From: Armatimonadota bacterium
GTDB taxonomy: Bacteria > Sysuimicrobiota > Sysuimicrobiia > Sysuimicrobiales > VGFF01
Assembly: GCA_016868955.1 (NCBI GenBank)
Contig: VGFF01000036.1
Span: 1-18,071, forward strand
Length of the DNA stretch: 18,071 nt
Direction: 5' to 3'
Each line of letters starts with the position of its first letter. Positions within the stretch are counted from its first letter, which is position 1. The position numbers were made by a program, and so were the translations under genes. The notes beneath the pieces are model-generated. The model ran no database searches and was not told the DNA's origin. It saw nothing but the letters and a program-made list of their open reading frames with translations. This document shows positions 1 to 7,318 of this stretch, piece after piece.

Positions 1-2
1 GG

Positions 3-902
3 GCTCCGCTCAGCGCGCTCGGCCTGCTGCAGCACCGCAATCGCCACTGGGACAAGACCACGCACACGCGCAGCTTGACGCTCGTCGAGGCGCAGTCGCA
101 GGTCGCGTCGCTCGCGGAGCGGGCGCCGTCTCACAGCGGCCGCTGGCGGTTGGTGGGCGCCACCGTCGGCGTGGCGGCCGTGCTCGGCATCGTCGGCACC
201 GATGCGCCCGACCTCATCGCCAAGCGCTTATGGCTGCCGTTCGACGAGCACGCGACGCTGCTGCTGGACGGCGATACCCATCGCGCGCAACAGCGGCTGC
301 GGGACGCGATCGAAGAGCGACCGGAGGACGAGGTCGCGCACGGCTTCCTTATCCTTTCTGACCGCGTCGCCGGGTCGGGGCCACCCGAGCTGCGTAAGCT
401 CCTCGCCGCCGAGCCGCAGCCCGACGAAGCGTTCCTGGAGATGGTGAAGGTTGTGCTGCGATTGCGCGCGCACCCCAACGGCTTATGGCTGACGCATGAG
501 CTGGTGCGCATGCAGTACGGCGAGCATCCGGATGGATTCGCGCGAACGGCGTCGTTGTACATGGAGCGCAAGCGATTCGACGACGCGGCGGCGGCGCTCG
601 CCGTCGGACGGGCGCGCCTCGGGCCCATGCCGGTGCTGCTGCGCACGGAAGCGCGGTTGTACTTGTCGACGCGGCAAGCGGAGAAGGCGGTTCGCGTCCT
701 CGAGGAAGCGACGCGGGTCGCGCCGCGCGACGCCGACTTCGCGGCCAAGCTCGGCCAGGCCTACGTTTTGGCGAACCAGACCGGCGCGGCGCTGCGCGCC
801 TGGGACCGTGCGCTCGCGCTCGATCCGCGCGGGCATCTCGTCGCCGCCGACCGGGACACGTTGTGGCAGACGAAGCTTTGGGGGACACTGACGGCGCGGT
901 AG
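3..902 (+). CDS. TPR-repeat protein with one membrane segment, 5' end outside the window
   Basis: The reading frame is open from the first full codon, so the gene begins upstream; the first in-window start would be a TTG at 75 with no clear ribosome binding site. After a short basic stretch there is one hydrophobic segment (about residues 28-46 counted from the TTG), followed by helical repeats. The last three repeats are recognisable tetratricopeptide units, with phrases such as AEKAVRVLEEATRVAPRD and GAALRAWDRALALDPRG. TPR arrays are protein-binding scaffolds, probably periplasmic here. The residues before the TTG include HWDKTTHT, which resembles the conserved W-x-K-T-x-H stretch near the C-terminus of membrane GT2 glycosyltransferases. 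The full protein may therefore be a glycosyltransferase with a TPR tail, but that is inference from about 20 residues. TPR assignment is fairly sure; the role is unknown. Confidence 0.7.
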   Translation, partial: APLSALGLLQHRNRHWDKTTHTRSLTLVEAQSQVASLAERAPSHSGRWRLVGATVGVAAVLGIVGTDAPDLIAKRLWLPFDEHATLLLDGDTHRAQQRLRDAIEERPEDEVAHGFLILSDRVAGSGPPELRKLLAAEPQPDEAFLEMVKVVLRLRAHPNGLWLTHELVRMQYGEHPDGFARTASLYMERKRFDDAAAALAVGRARLGPMPVLLRTEARLYLSTRQAEKAVRVLEEATRVAPRDADFAAKLGQAYVLANQTGAALRAWDRALALDPRGHLVAADRDTLWQTKLWGTLTAR

Positions 903-930
903 CGGAACGACGCGCACCGAACGAAACCGA

Positions 931-967
931 AGAGGGCCGGCCGCGTGCGCGGCCGGCCCTCTCTTTT
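931..967. terminator. Rho-independent terminator between convergent genes
   Basis: A perfect GC-rich inverted repeat pairs 931-944 with 949-962 around a 4-base loop, and a run of four T follows at 964-967. It lies 28 bases after the TPR gene stop and 57 bases after the stop of the opposing aldo/keto reductase. The plus-strand gene has the better T tract; on the minus strand the flank carries only short T runs, so two-way function is likely but weaker in that direction. Confidence 0.9.
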
Positions 968-1019
968 CGACATCGCATCCGGTCGTCGGCACGGGGGATC
1001 CGCGCCGCGCCGGCGACCG

Positions 1020-1973
1020 CTAGATCGCCGGCGCGGCGATGAACTCCGTCGTCAGCTTGGAGATCTTTTCGTTCAGCTCCGGCGTCAGCTTGACCTCGAC
1101 GGACTTCAGGTTGTGCGCCTGCTGATCAACCTTCGTCGCGCCGACGAGCGCGACCGTGACGCCGGGCTGCGCCATGACCCAGGCCAAGCTGAGCTGCGCG
1201 ATCGGCACGCCGGCCTCGCTCGCCAACGCCTCCATCTCGTTCGCGAGCGCAAGCCCGCGGTCGTTGAGCATGCGCGTGAACATCGGCTGCGTCGACGCGC
1301 GCGAGCCCTCGGGGATCTTTCCGCCCGCGTACTTTCCGGTGAGAATGCCGCCGGCGAGCGGGAAGTAGACGAGCGTGCCGACGCCTTGGTCGATGCAGGC
1401 CGGCAGCAGCTCGGTCTCGATCGCTCGGTTCGCGGGCGAATACGGCGGCTGCACGGAGTCGAACCGCACGAGATTGTGGCGGTCGCTGATCCACAGCGAC
1501 TTCAGCAGCTGCCAACCCGTGTAGTTGGAGCAGCCGACGTAGCGAACCTTGCCCATGCGCACGAGATCGTCGAGCGCGCGCAACGTCTCCTCAAGCGGGG
1601 TCGTGCCGTCCCACTTGTGGATCTGGTACAGGTCGATCCAATCCGTTTGCAGGCGGCGCAGGCTGCCTTCGACCTCGCGGAAGATGTGCGCGCGCGACGA
1701 TCCGCCGTCGTTCGGCGCGTCGGAGATCGTCCATCCGACCTTCGTCGCCAGGACGACCTTGTCGCGGCGATCCTTCAGCGCCTTGCCGATGATCGTCTCG
1801 GACTTCGTGCCCGTGTACACGTTCGCGGTATCGATGAGCGTGACGCCGTTATCGATGGCGTGATGGATCACGGCGATCGACGTGGCCTCGTCCGCGCGAA
1901 CGCCGAACGCGTTCGTTCCCAGGCCGTAGGCGGACACGCGGAGTCCGGTCCGGCCGAGCTGGCGGTAGATCAT
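1020..1973 (-). CDS. Aldo/keto reductase
   Basis: NAD(P)H-dependent oxidoreductase of the aldo/keto reductase superfamily, a cytosolic TIM barrel that reduces aldehydes and ketones. It starts with the family opening YRQLGRTGLRVS and carries the catalytic tetrad, counted from the upstream ATG: D50 and Y55 in LIDTANVY, K80 in LATK, H121 in YQIH. The nucleotide-binding phrase near the end (ALVGATKVDQ) is present, and the length is normal. Two ATGs lie six bases apart (1979 and 1973). GAGGTG at 1986-1981 is 7 bases from the inner ATG but only one base from the outer, so the inner start is preferred; this also gives the usual family N-terminus. The stop is TAG. It is divergent from the NIPSNAP-like gene, and the shared upstream region holds a palindrome that may control both. 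The substrate cannot be told from sequence. Confidence 0.95.
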   Translation of the reverse strand: MIYRQLGRTGLRVSAYGLGTNAFGVRADEATSIAVIHHAIDNGVTLIDTANVYTGTKSETIIGKALKDRRDKVVLATKVGWTISDAPNDGGSSRAHIFREVEGSLRRLQTDWIDLYQIHKWDGTTPLEETLRALDDLVRMGKVRYVGCSNYTGWQLLKSLWISDRHNLVRFDSVQPPYSPANRAIETELLPACIDQGVGTLVYFPLAGGILTGKYAGGKIPEGSRASTQPMFTRMLNDRGLALANEMEALASEAGVPIAQLSLAWVMAQPGVTVALVGATKVDQQAHNLKSVEVKLTPELNEKISKLTTEFIAAPAI

Positions 1974-1980
1974 CCTCATT

Positions 1981-1986
1981 CACCTC
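1981..1986 (-). promoter_or_regulatory. Ribosome binding site deciding the aldo/keto reductase start
   Basis: On the minus strand GAGGTG lies 7 bases before the ATG at 1973 and one base before the ATG at 1979. The spacing argues for the inner ATG. Confidence 0.6.
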
Positions 1987-2015
1987 ATTGGTTTAACTTG
2001 TCGTTGGAACGGTAT

Positions 2016-2035
2016 TACTATCATACGTGAAAGTA
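2016..2035. promoter_or_regulatory. Palindromic operator, HxlR-type look
   Basis: The half sites TACTATCA (2016-2023) and TGAAAGTA (2028-2035) form an inverted repeat with 7 of 8 positions matching around a 4-base centre. GGT at 2011 and ACC just outside the right arm hint at a longer symmetry. It is an AT-rich island in GC-rich DNA, in the 116-base gap between two divergent starts, and contains -10-like hexamers on both strands (TATCAT at 2019-2024 forward, TATGAT reverse). TACT...AGTA symmetry is what HxlR/YodB-family winged-helix repressors recognise, and these often control redox enzymes. The regulator gene is not in the window, so the family name is inference. Confidence 0.5.
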
Positions 2036-2089
2036 GGCACCTGCGCTCCGCCCGCCGAATAAGGTGGGGAAACGAGGGGGAGCGATCCG

Positions 2090-2380
2090 ATGACGATTCA
2101 GCTACGCCGGTACGTGATCCACAAGAACCAGATGGACGAGTTCGTGAAGGTCTGGCGCGACGGCGTCGTGCCGTTGCGGAAGAAGCACGGCTTTCGCGTG
2201 CTCGGGGCCTGGATCACGCACGATCGCAACGAATTCGTCTGGCTCGTCGCGCACGACGGCAACTTCGCCGCCGCCGACGCCGCGTACTACGCGTCCCCCG
2301 AGCGCGGCGCGATCACGCCGAATCCGAGCAGCTTCATCGCGAAGTCCGAGGTGACGCTGGCGGCGTCGGCGGTCCCCTGA
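2090..2380 (+). CDS. NIPSNAP-like small alpha-beta barrel protein
   Basis: A 96-residue protein with the NIPSNAP/Dabb ferredoxin-like pattern: a first strand IQLRRYVIH, a helix DEFVKVWRDGVVPLRKKHGF, a strand RVLGAWIT, and then an aromatic-rich strand NEFVWLVAHDG followed by the AAADAAYYASPER helix. Such single-domain proteins usually dimerise. Many have no known reaction, and some are small monooxygenases or isomerase-like enzymes. The start is ATG with a strong purine-rich site (GAGGGGGAG) about 7 bases upstream. It is divergent from the aldo/keto reductase across the shared palindrome, so both may belong to one inducible stress or carbonyl response. Fold assignment is good; function is open. 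Confidence 0.8.
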   Translation: MTIQLRRYVIHKNQMDEFVKVWRDGVVPLRKKHGFRVLGAWITHDRNEFVWLVAHDGNFAAADAAYYASPERGAITPNPSSFIAKSEVTLAASAVP

Positions 2381-2466
2381 AGCGCCCAGTGGCCCCGGTC
2401 GCGAGGCACGATCGGCAGAGATCATCCCCGCCGGAGTCCAACAAGCGGGTTCGGGAGGAGCGTTGC

Positions 2467-4134
2467 ATGAAGAGAATTCGTAACGCAGTTCGCCGTTCGT
2501 CGATCCTGCTCTTCGCGATCGTCGCGATGCTTGCGTCCGGCCAGGCTGGCGCCGGCCCCGCGGTCACGTTCAATCCGCAGCTTGCCGACACGCTGCGCGT
2601 CGCGTGGTCGCGCATCGGTCCCACCGACAACGTCGATCCGCAGACAGCGCGCAGCGTCACGAACTGGCGCCTGGTCATGGAAGCGTACGAGACGTTGACG
2701 TATTACCCGGACCCGACGGCCGAGCCGCAGCCGTTCCTGGCCGAATCGTGGCGCCGCTTGGAGGGCGGCCGCGTCTGGGAGTTCAAGCTCAAGCGCGGCA
2801 TTCGTTTCAGCACCGGCAACGAGATGACCGCGGAGGCCGTGAAGTACTCGATCGACCGTGCGATGCGCATCGGCATCGGCTCGATCTTCCCGCTGGAGGG
2901 CATCTACGATCGCACCGAGGTCGTCGACCGTTACACGGTGCGCTTCCACCTCGAGAGCTCGACGCTGGCGTGGCCGGCGATCCTCGCGAATCCGGTCATC
3001 CTCGGCATCATCGATCCCGACTACGTCGAGAAGAACGGCGGCATCCAGATCGGCCGCGCCAACCCGGTCGTCTCGCGCACGAGCGCCGGCACCGGCCCGT
3101 GGGTCGTCGAGGAGATCCGCCCGAACGAGCGCATCCAGTACCGGCGCAACCCGAACTACTGGCGCGGCTGGCAGGCGCCGTACCTCGAGCGCGTCGCGAT
3201 CCAGATCGTGCCGGAGGAATCCACGCGTCTGCTGCTGCTCGAGCGCGGCGACGTCGACATCGCCGAAGTCAGCGGCCTGTCGTTGCCGGAGCTGAAGAAT
3301 CGCATCCGCGCGAACAGTCTGCCGATCCGCGTTATCGAGAACGACGCGCGCGGACGGCCGCTGCCCAGCCTCGGCCTGTTCTGGGTGAACCTGAACCACG
3401 GGGTGCTGCCGACGAGCGACATCAATGTCCGCCGCGGCCTGCGCCACTCGTTCAACTACGAGCAGTTCCTGTCGCGCGTCATGAACGGGTACGGCGTGCG
3501 CATGCGCGGCTTGGTTCCCAGCGCGGCGCCGTGCGCCGACAAGACGTACCAGCTGCCGCAGTTTGACCTCGTGCGCGCGAAGCGCTTCTTCGACGAGGCG
3601 TCGCCGGCGGCGCAGCAGGTGCTGCGCCAAGGATTCGTGTTCCGGTTCCAGACGAATTACGTTCTGCAGCGCGAGGGTGCCCTGATGTGGCAGGCGGATC
3701 TGGCGCGCGTCGGCGTCAACGTCCGCTTGGAAGAGGTTGATGCGTCGACGTGGCTGCAGACGACGCGCACGCGGCCGGGTCAGCCGCTTTCCGAGGCGCG
3801 CTGGACGGGCAGCTACCCGGATCCCGAGTACTTTATGCATCCGATCCGCACGGGCTACTGGCCGCCGACGGGATTCGGATCCGCCTACGCGGGCGGTCCC
3901 GAGATCGACGGCTTGATTCAGGCGGCGCGCACGGCCGGCACGTGGGAGCGGCGCTGTGAGTTCTACAAGCGCCTGTCCAACTGGCTGAACGAGGACGCCA
4001 CATTCGTGGAAGTCTCGGAGCTGCACGGCGGCATCCATCCGTTCAACGTTCAGGCGAACTGGGTGCGCGGATTCGTGCACAACCCCGCGACGACGTCGCC
4101 GAGCGTCTTCTACCCGATGTTCAAGCGCCAGTAG
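2467..4134 (+). CDS. ABC transporter substrate-binding protein, family 5 (peptide/nickel type)
   Basis: Periplasmic solute receptor of the SBP_bac_5 family (DppA/OppA-like), 555 residues, close to the family length. The start is the ATG at 2467, 6 bases after GGGAGGAG; the frame is open further upstream but without a better start. A Sec signal peptide is clear: MKRIRNAVRR, a hydrophobic core, then cleavage near residues 29-31 (QAGAGP). There is no lipobox cysteine, which suits a free periplasmic protein of a diderm. Family landmarks are YETLTYYPDPTAEPQPFLAESW, the FKLKRGIRFSTG strand, the AVKYSIDRAM helix and GTGPWVVEEI...RNPNYW. Two permease genes follow immediately. Substrate is probably a peptide or other short oligomer; the neighbouring S9-peptidase start supports peptides. 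Confidence 0.93.
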   Translation: MKRIRNAVRRSSILLFAIVAMLASGQAGAGPAVTFNPQLADTLRVAWSRIGPTDNVDPQTARSVTNWRLVMEAYETLTYYPDPTAEPQPFLAESWRRLEGGRVWEFKLKRGIRFSTGNEMTAEAVKYSIDRAMRIGIGSIFPLEGIYDRTEVVDRYTVRFHLESSTLAWPAILANPVILGIIDPDYVEKNGGIQIGRANPVVSRTSAGTGPWVVEEIRPNERIQYRRNPNYWRGWQAPYLERVAIQIVPEESTRLLLLERGDVDIAEVSGLSLPELKNRIRANSLPIRVIENDARGRPLPSLGLFWVNLNHGVLPTSDINVRRGLRHSFNYEQFLSRVMNGYGVRMRGLVPSAAPCADKTYQLPQFDLVRAKRFFDEASPAAQQVLRQGFVFRFQTNYVLQREGALMWQADLARVGVNVRLEEVDASTWLQTTRTRPGQPLSEARWTGSYPDPEYFMHPIRTGYWPPTGFGSAYAGGPEIDGLIQAARTAGTWERRCEFYKRLSNWLNEDATFVEVSELHGGIHPFNVQANWVRGFVHNPATTSPSVFYPMFKRQ

Positions 4135-4158
4135 CGCGTTGCTCGTGAACGGCACGGC

Positions 4159-5187
4159 ATGATCGCCTACCTTCTGCGGAGGCTGGGCGCGCTGATCATC
4201 GTCCTGTTCGGGATCACCCTCGTGGTGTTCGTCATCTCGAGGGTGATCCCAACGGACGTGGCGCGCCTGTGGGCCGGCCAGCGCGACATCACGTCGTCGG
4301 AACGACAAGTCCGCATGATCATCGAGCAGTACCACCTCGACAAGCCCATCCTGGTGCAATACGGCCTGTACGTCCGCGACCTGTTCCGCGGCGACATGGG
4401 CATCTCGGTGATGTCGAACCGATCGGTGTGGGAAGAGATGCGCGAGCGCATCCCCAACACCATCGAGCTCGGGCTGATGGCATTGTTATTCGCGGTGCCG
4501 CTGGGCATCGTCTCCGGCGTGCTGAGCGCGACGCGCCGCAATTCGTGGATCGATCACGGCACGCGTCTCGCCTCGCTCGGCGGCGTGTCGGTGCCCGTGT
4601 TCTGGCTCGGTTTGTTGTTCCAGATGGTCCTCTACTATCAGCTCGGCCTGGTCCCGTCGCCGGGCGGCCGTCTCGCCGAGGTCACGCAATTCACCGCGCC
4701 GGTGCGCACGGTCACCGGGTTCCTGCTCACCGACGCGCTCATCGGAGGCAACTGGCGCGCCCTCGGCGACGCCGCGCTCCACCTGCTGCTGCCCGGATTC
4801 ACGCTCGCCTTGCCGCTGATCGCGCTCATCTCGCGCATGACGCGCTCGTCGCTGCTCGAGGAGATCTCCAAGGACTACGTGCGGACGGCGCGGGCGAAGG
4901 GGTTGGCCGGCCGCACCGTCAACCGGCGGCACGCGCTGCGCAACGCGCTGCTGCCGGTCGCGACGATCGTCGGCATCTCGTTCGGCAACGTACTGACCGG
5001 ATCGGTCGTCACGGAGCTCGTCTACTACTGGCCGGGAATCGGCCGTTACGCCGTGCAGGCGATCCTCGCGTACGACACGCCGGCGATCATGGCGTTCACC
5101 GTGCTCGCCGCGACGGTGTTCGCGCTCGCGAACCTCGTCGTCGACGTCCTGTACGCGTTTCTCGATCCCAGGATCCGCTACGCATGA
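4159..5187 (+). CDS. ABC transporter permease, DppB/OppB type
   Basis: Inner-membrane permease of the binding-protein-dependent importer class, 342 residues. It opens with the typical first membrane helix (AYLLRRLGALIIVLFGITLVV) and ISRVIP, and then the periplasmic region with YHLDKPILVQYGLYVRDLFRGDMG. The EAA loop that docks on the ATPase is visible at about residues 235-272 (DYVRTARAKGL and HALRNALLP). The C-terminal YAFLDPRIRY ending is also usual for this subunit. It starts 24 bases after the binding protein gene, without an evident Shine-Dalgarno site, and overlaps the next permease by ATGA, so it is part of one operon with translational coupling. Confidence 0.94.
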   Translation: MIAYLLRRLGALIIVLFGITLVVFVISRVIPTDVARLWAGQRDITSSERQVRMIIEQYHLDKPILVQYGLYVRDLFRGDMGISVMSNRSVWEEMRERIPNTIELGLMALLFAVPLGIVSGVLSATRRNSWIDHGTRLASLGGVSVPVFWLGLLFQMVLYYQLGLVPSPGGRLAEVTQFTAPVRTVTGFLLTDALIGGNWRALGDAALHLLLPGFTLALPLIALISRMTRSSLLEEISKDYVRTARAKGLAGRTVNRRHALRNALLPVATIVGISFGNVLTGSVVTELVYYWPGIGRYAVQAILAYDTPAIMAFTVLAATVFALANLVVDVLYAFLDPRIRYA

Positions 5188-6038
5188 CGCCGCGCCGCCG
5201 CTCGCTGCTGCGCCATCCGCTGCTGCGCAACCGTCTCTCCGCGATCGGCCTGCTGATCATCGTCACGCTCGTGCTCGCGGGCGTGCTCGCGCCGTTGCTG
5301 GCGACGCACAGCCCGACGTCGGTGTCGCTCGAGAAACGCCTGCTGCCGCCGAGCGCGACACATTGGTTCGGCACCGACAGCGCCGGCCAGGACATCTACA
5401 GCCGGATCATCTGGGCGACGCGCCTCGACTTGAGCATCGGGCTGCTCGTCTTGTTGGTCGCGACCACGACCGGCGGCTTGCTCGGGCTGCTCGCCGGCTT
5501 CTTCCGTGGCCGCGCCGAAGAGACGATCATGCGGCTGACCGACATCTTCCTCGCGTTTCCCGGATTGATCCTCGCGCTGACGCTCGTCGCCGCGGTCGGA
5601 TCGCGCAGCTTGTACGTCATCGTGCTCGCGATCGCGCTGCGCTCGTGGGCGCCCTACGCGCGGCTGATGCGGGCGCAAGTGCTGGCGGTCCGGGAAGTCG
5701 AATACGTGCAAGCGGCGTCCGCGCTCGGTTCGTCCCGCCTGCGCATCGCCGGTCGCCACCTCCTGCCGAATTGTGTCTCGCCGATCATCGTGCAAGCGAC
5801 GTTGGACCTCGGGCAGATCATCTTGACCGCGGCGGCGTTGAGCTTCATCGGCCTCGGTGCGCAGCCCGGCGAGCCGGAGTGGGGGCGCATGGTCGCCGAC
5901 GGCCGCGAGTACATCCGCACGCACTGGTGGGTCGTGACCTTCCCCGGTGCGGCGATCTTCCTGTGCGTGCTCGGCTTCAACTTGCTCGGCGACGCGTTGC
6001 GCGACTACCTCGACCCGCGCCTGCGCGGCGCGTTCTGA
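5184..6038 (+). CDS. ABC transporter permease, DppC/OppC type
   Basis: Second inner-membrane permease, 284 residues, overlapping the first by four bases (ATGA). It has the DppC features: a short basic N-terminus before the first helix, HWFGTDSAGQDIYSRIIWATR in the periplasmic part, an FFRGRAEETIMRLTDIFLAFPGLILAL stretch, and the EAA loop at about residues 172-200 (EYVQAASALGSSRLRIAGRHLLPN). It ends with LGDALRDYLDPRLRG, the usual end of this subunit. The ATP-binding subunits (DppD/DppF types) that normally follow are absent; instead a hybrid ORF begins 42 bases later. Either the ATPases lie elsewhere or they were lost or displaced at the join inside that ORF. Confidence 0.94.
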   Translation: MTPRRRSLLRHPLLRNRLSAIGLLIIVTLVLAGVLAPLLATHSPTSVSLEKRLLPPSATHWFGTDSAGQDIYSRIIWATRLDLSIGLLVLLVATTTGGLLGLLAGFFRGRAEETIMRLTDIFLAFPGLILALTLVAAVGSRSLYVIVLAIALRSWAPYARLMRAQVLAVREVEYVQAASALGSSRLRIAGRHLLPNCVSPIIVQATLDLGQIILTAAALSFIGLGAQPGEPEWGRMVADGREYIRTHWWVVTFPGAAIFLCVLGFNLLGDALRDYLDPRLRGAF

Positions 6039-6080
6039 ACCGCGGCGCGTTTCGCGGAGACGGAGAGGAGACCACCCGCC

Positions 6081-6458
6081 ATGAGCGCCTCCCGGCGCCC
6101 GTTGCACGAGCTGGACCTGCTCCGCTTGCGCGCGGTCACCGAGCCGCAGATGCGCCCCAGCGGCGACGCCGTCGCCTACGTGCGCACCAACATCGACGAG
6201 TCGTGGAACTACCGGTCGCAGATCGTGCTCGTCGACGCGCTGGTCGGGGTCGCCGCATTCTTCGGCGCGCTCATGAACTGGAACTTCATGCTCGCCGGCA
6301 GCGCGAGCTCGAATCCAGTGCTCTTCCTGGTCGCGGTCCTGCTGATCCTCGCGTGGAAAGTCGCGGGGTACTACGGGCTCGACCGGTTCCTCCTGCCGAT
6401 GCTCGGCACGCCGTGGAGGCCAGGCAAAGCATTCAGACCAGCACCAAGCGGGGCCTGA
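6081..6458 (+). pseudogene. Hybrid ORF: S9 peptidase N-terminus joined to DoxX C-terminus
   Basis: The 125-codon ORF joins two unrelated families in frame. Residues 1-53 (LDLLRLRAVTEPQMRPSGDAVAYVRT and YRSQIVLVDA) are the first propeller blade of a prolyl-oligopeptidase (S9) type enzyme, which would normally run for about 600 residues. From about residue 54 (near 6240) it becomes the last part of a DoxX-family membrane protein: GALMNWNFMLAGSASSNPVLF, ILAWKVAGYYGLDRFLLP and the tail TPWRPG. The peptidase start has a good site (GGAGAGGAG at 6062-6070) and fits the operon of a peptide importer. A rho-independent terminator follows the DoxX end. Neither half can perform its family function: the catalytic Ser/Asp/His domain of the peptidase and the first helices of DoxX are missing. 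A deletion or an assembly join are both possible. Confidence 0.8.
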
Positions 6459-6501
6459 CGCAAGGCGTACGGGTACCGCCCGAACACGACCCACCGCAAG
6501 G

Positions 6502-6537
6502 AGAGAGATCCCGGCAGCCCCGCCGGGATCTCTCTTT
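6502..6537 (+). terminator. Rho-independent terminator
   Basis: A perfect 14-bp stem pairs 6502-6515 with 6522-6535 around a 6-base loop (AGCCCC) and runs into TTT. It is 43 bases after the stop of the DoxX fragment and would end the importer operon, or originally the DoxX gene. The T tract is short. Confidence 0.8.
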
Positions 6538-6609
6538 GTGGGAAAATCGCGTGACGCCGCCAGGTGATTCGTTGCGCGGCGGCGGCTTCGGTAAGCTGGG
6601 AACGAGATC

Positions 6610-7281
6610 GTGAAATCCCGCGCCGTCCTCGCGTCCGTTTCGCTCGTCGTATTCGCTTGCCTCGCCGCCGGCCCGGGCGTCGCGCAAACGCCGGCGCCGA
6701 GTCCGCCGGCGCGACTATCGCCCGCTGCGGGACCGCGCTTCACCGGCGCGCCGGAGGCGATTCGCGAGATCGAAGCCGCGTTCCAACGGCTCAATCGCCT
6801 CAACGGCTATCGTGTGCGATACAGCGAACGCGGGGTCGAGGGCGCTTCGGTCATCGACGTCCAGAATCCGGACCGACGCCGCACGCTCGTGCCGCAGGAG
6901 GGCGCCACGCTCGAGGTGACCCAGGTTGGCGCGCGCACGATCGTGCGCCTGACGCGTCCGGACATGAACGGGCAGTGGCGGTGCTCGCCGATCCTGTCGG
7001 CGGCCGCCGACCTGCCGATCACGAATCCGTCGCGCCTCAACGCCGAGATCGCGGTCGTCAAATTGCGCGACGAAGAGATCGCGCTGGCCCGCGTCGCGGT
7101 GTACGAGTACAACATCCGGCTGCCGGAGGGAGAGGTCCTGCGGTCGCGCGTGTACGTGAATCAGGCGGGCGGACTGCCGCGGCGCTGGTCCGTGCTGGAT
7201 CGCGACGGCAACGCGCTCGGTACGGTCGACTACTACGACTACAATGCTCCGATCACCATTCAGTTGCCGGCGCGCGAATGA
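6610..7281 (+). CDS. Secreted protein of unknown function
   Basis: A 223-residue protein starting at GTG. It has a clear Sec signal peptide (basic MKSR, hydrophobic ASVSLVVFACLAA, likely cleavage after GVAQ near residue 26), followed by a Pro/Ala-rich linker. The mature part is mostly beta strand with repeated charged hairpins: RYSERGVEGASVIDVQNPDR, LRSRVYVNQAGGLPRRWSVLDRDG and GTVDYYDYNAPITIQLP. The last portion resembles the one-sided beta sheet of LolA-like outer-membrane lipoprotein-sorting proteins, where a strand predicted from sequence reports on a lipid or substrate, but I do not regard this as proven. The start codon lacks a strong ribosome binding site. It lies between a terminator and a convergent transporter gene, so it is probably transcribed alone. 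Confidence 0.75.
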   Translation: MKSRAVLASVSLVVFACLAAGPGVAQTPAPSPPARLSPAAGPRFTGAPEAIREIEAAFQRLNRLNGYRVRYSERGVEGASVIDVQNPDRRRTLVPQEGATLEVTQVGARTIVRLTRPDMNGQWRCSPILSAAADLPITNPSRLNAEIAVVKLRDEEIALARVAVYEYNIRLPEGEVLRSRVYVNQAGGLPRRWSVLDRDGNALGTVDYYDYNAPITIQLPARE

Positions 7282-7318
7282 TTCCCATCCACAGGTTTCT
7301 TGCGCACGCGGGACCTCC

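Noticed and set aside
2422..4359. A 645-codon open frame on the minus strand opposite the binding protein gene
   Set aside because: It is arginine/alanine/valine-rich, has no family motif and lies antisense to a clear SBP_bac_5 gene. Long antisense frames are expected in GC-rich coding DNA.
5178..6803. A 541-codon minus-strand frame across the second permease and beyond
   Set aside because: No recognisable domain; it crosses a permease gene and a terminator and has the composition of a shadow frame.
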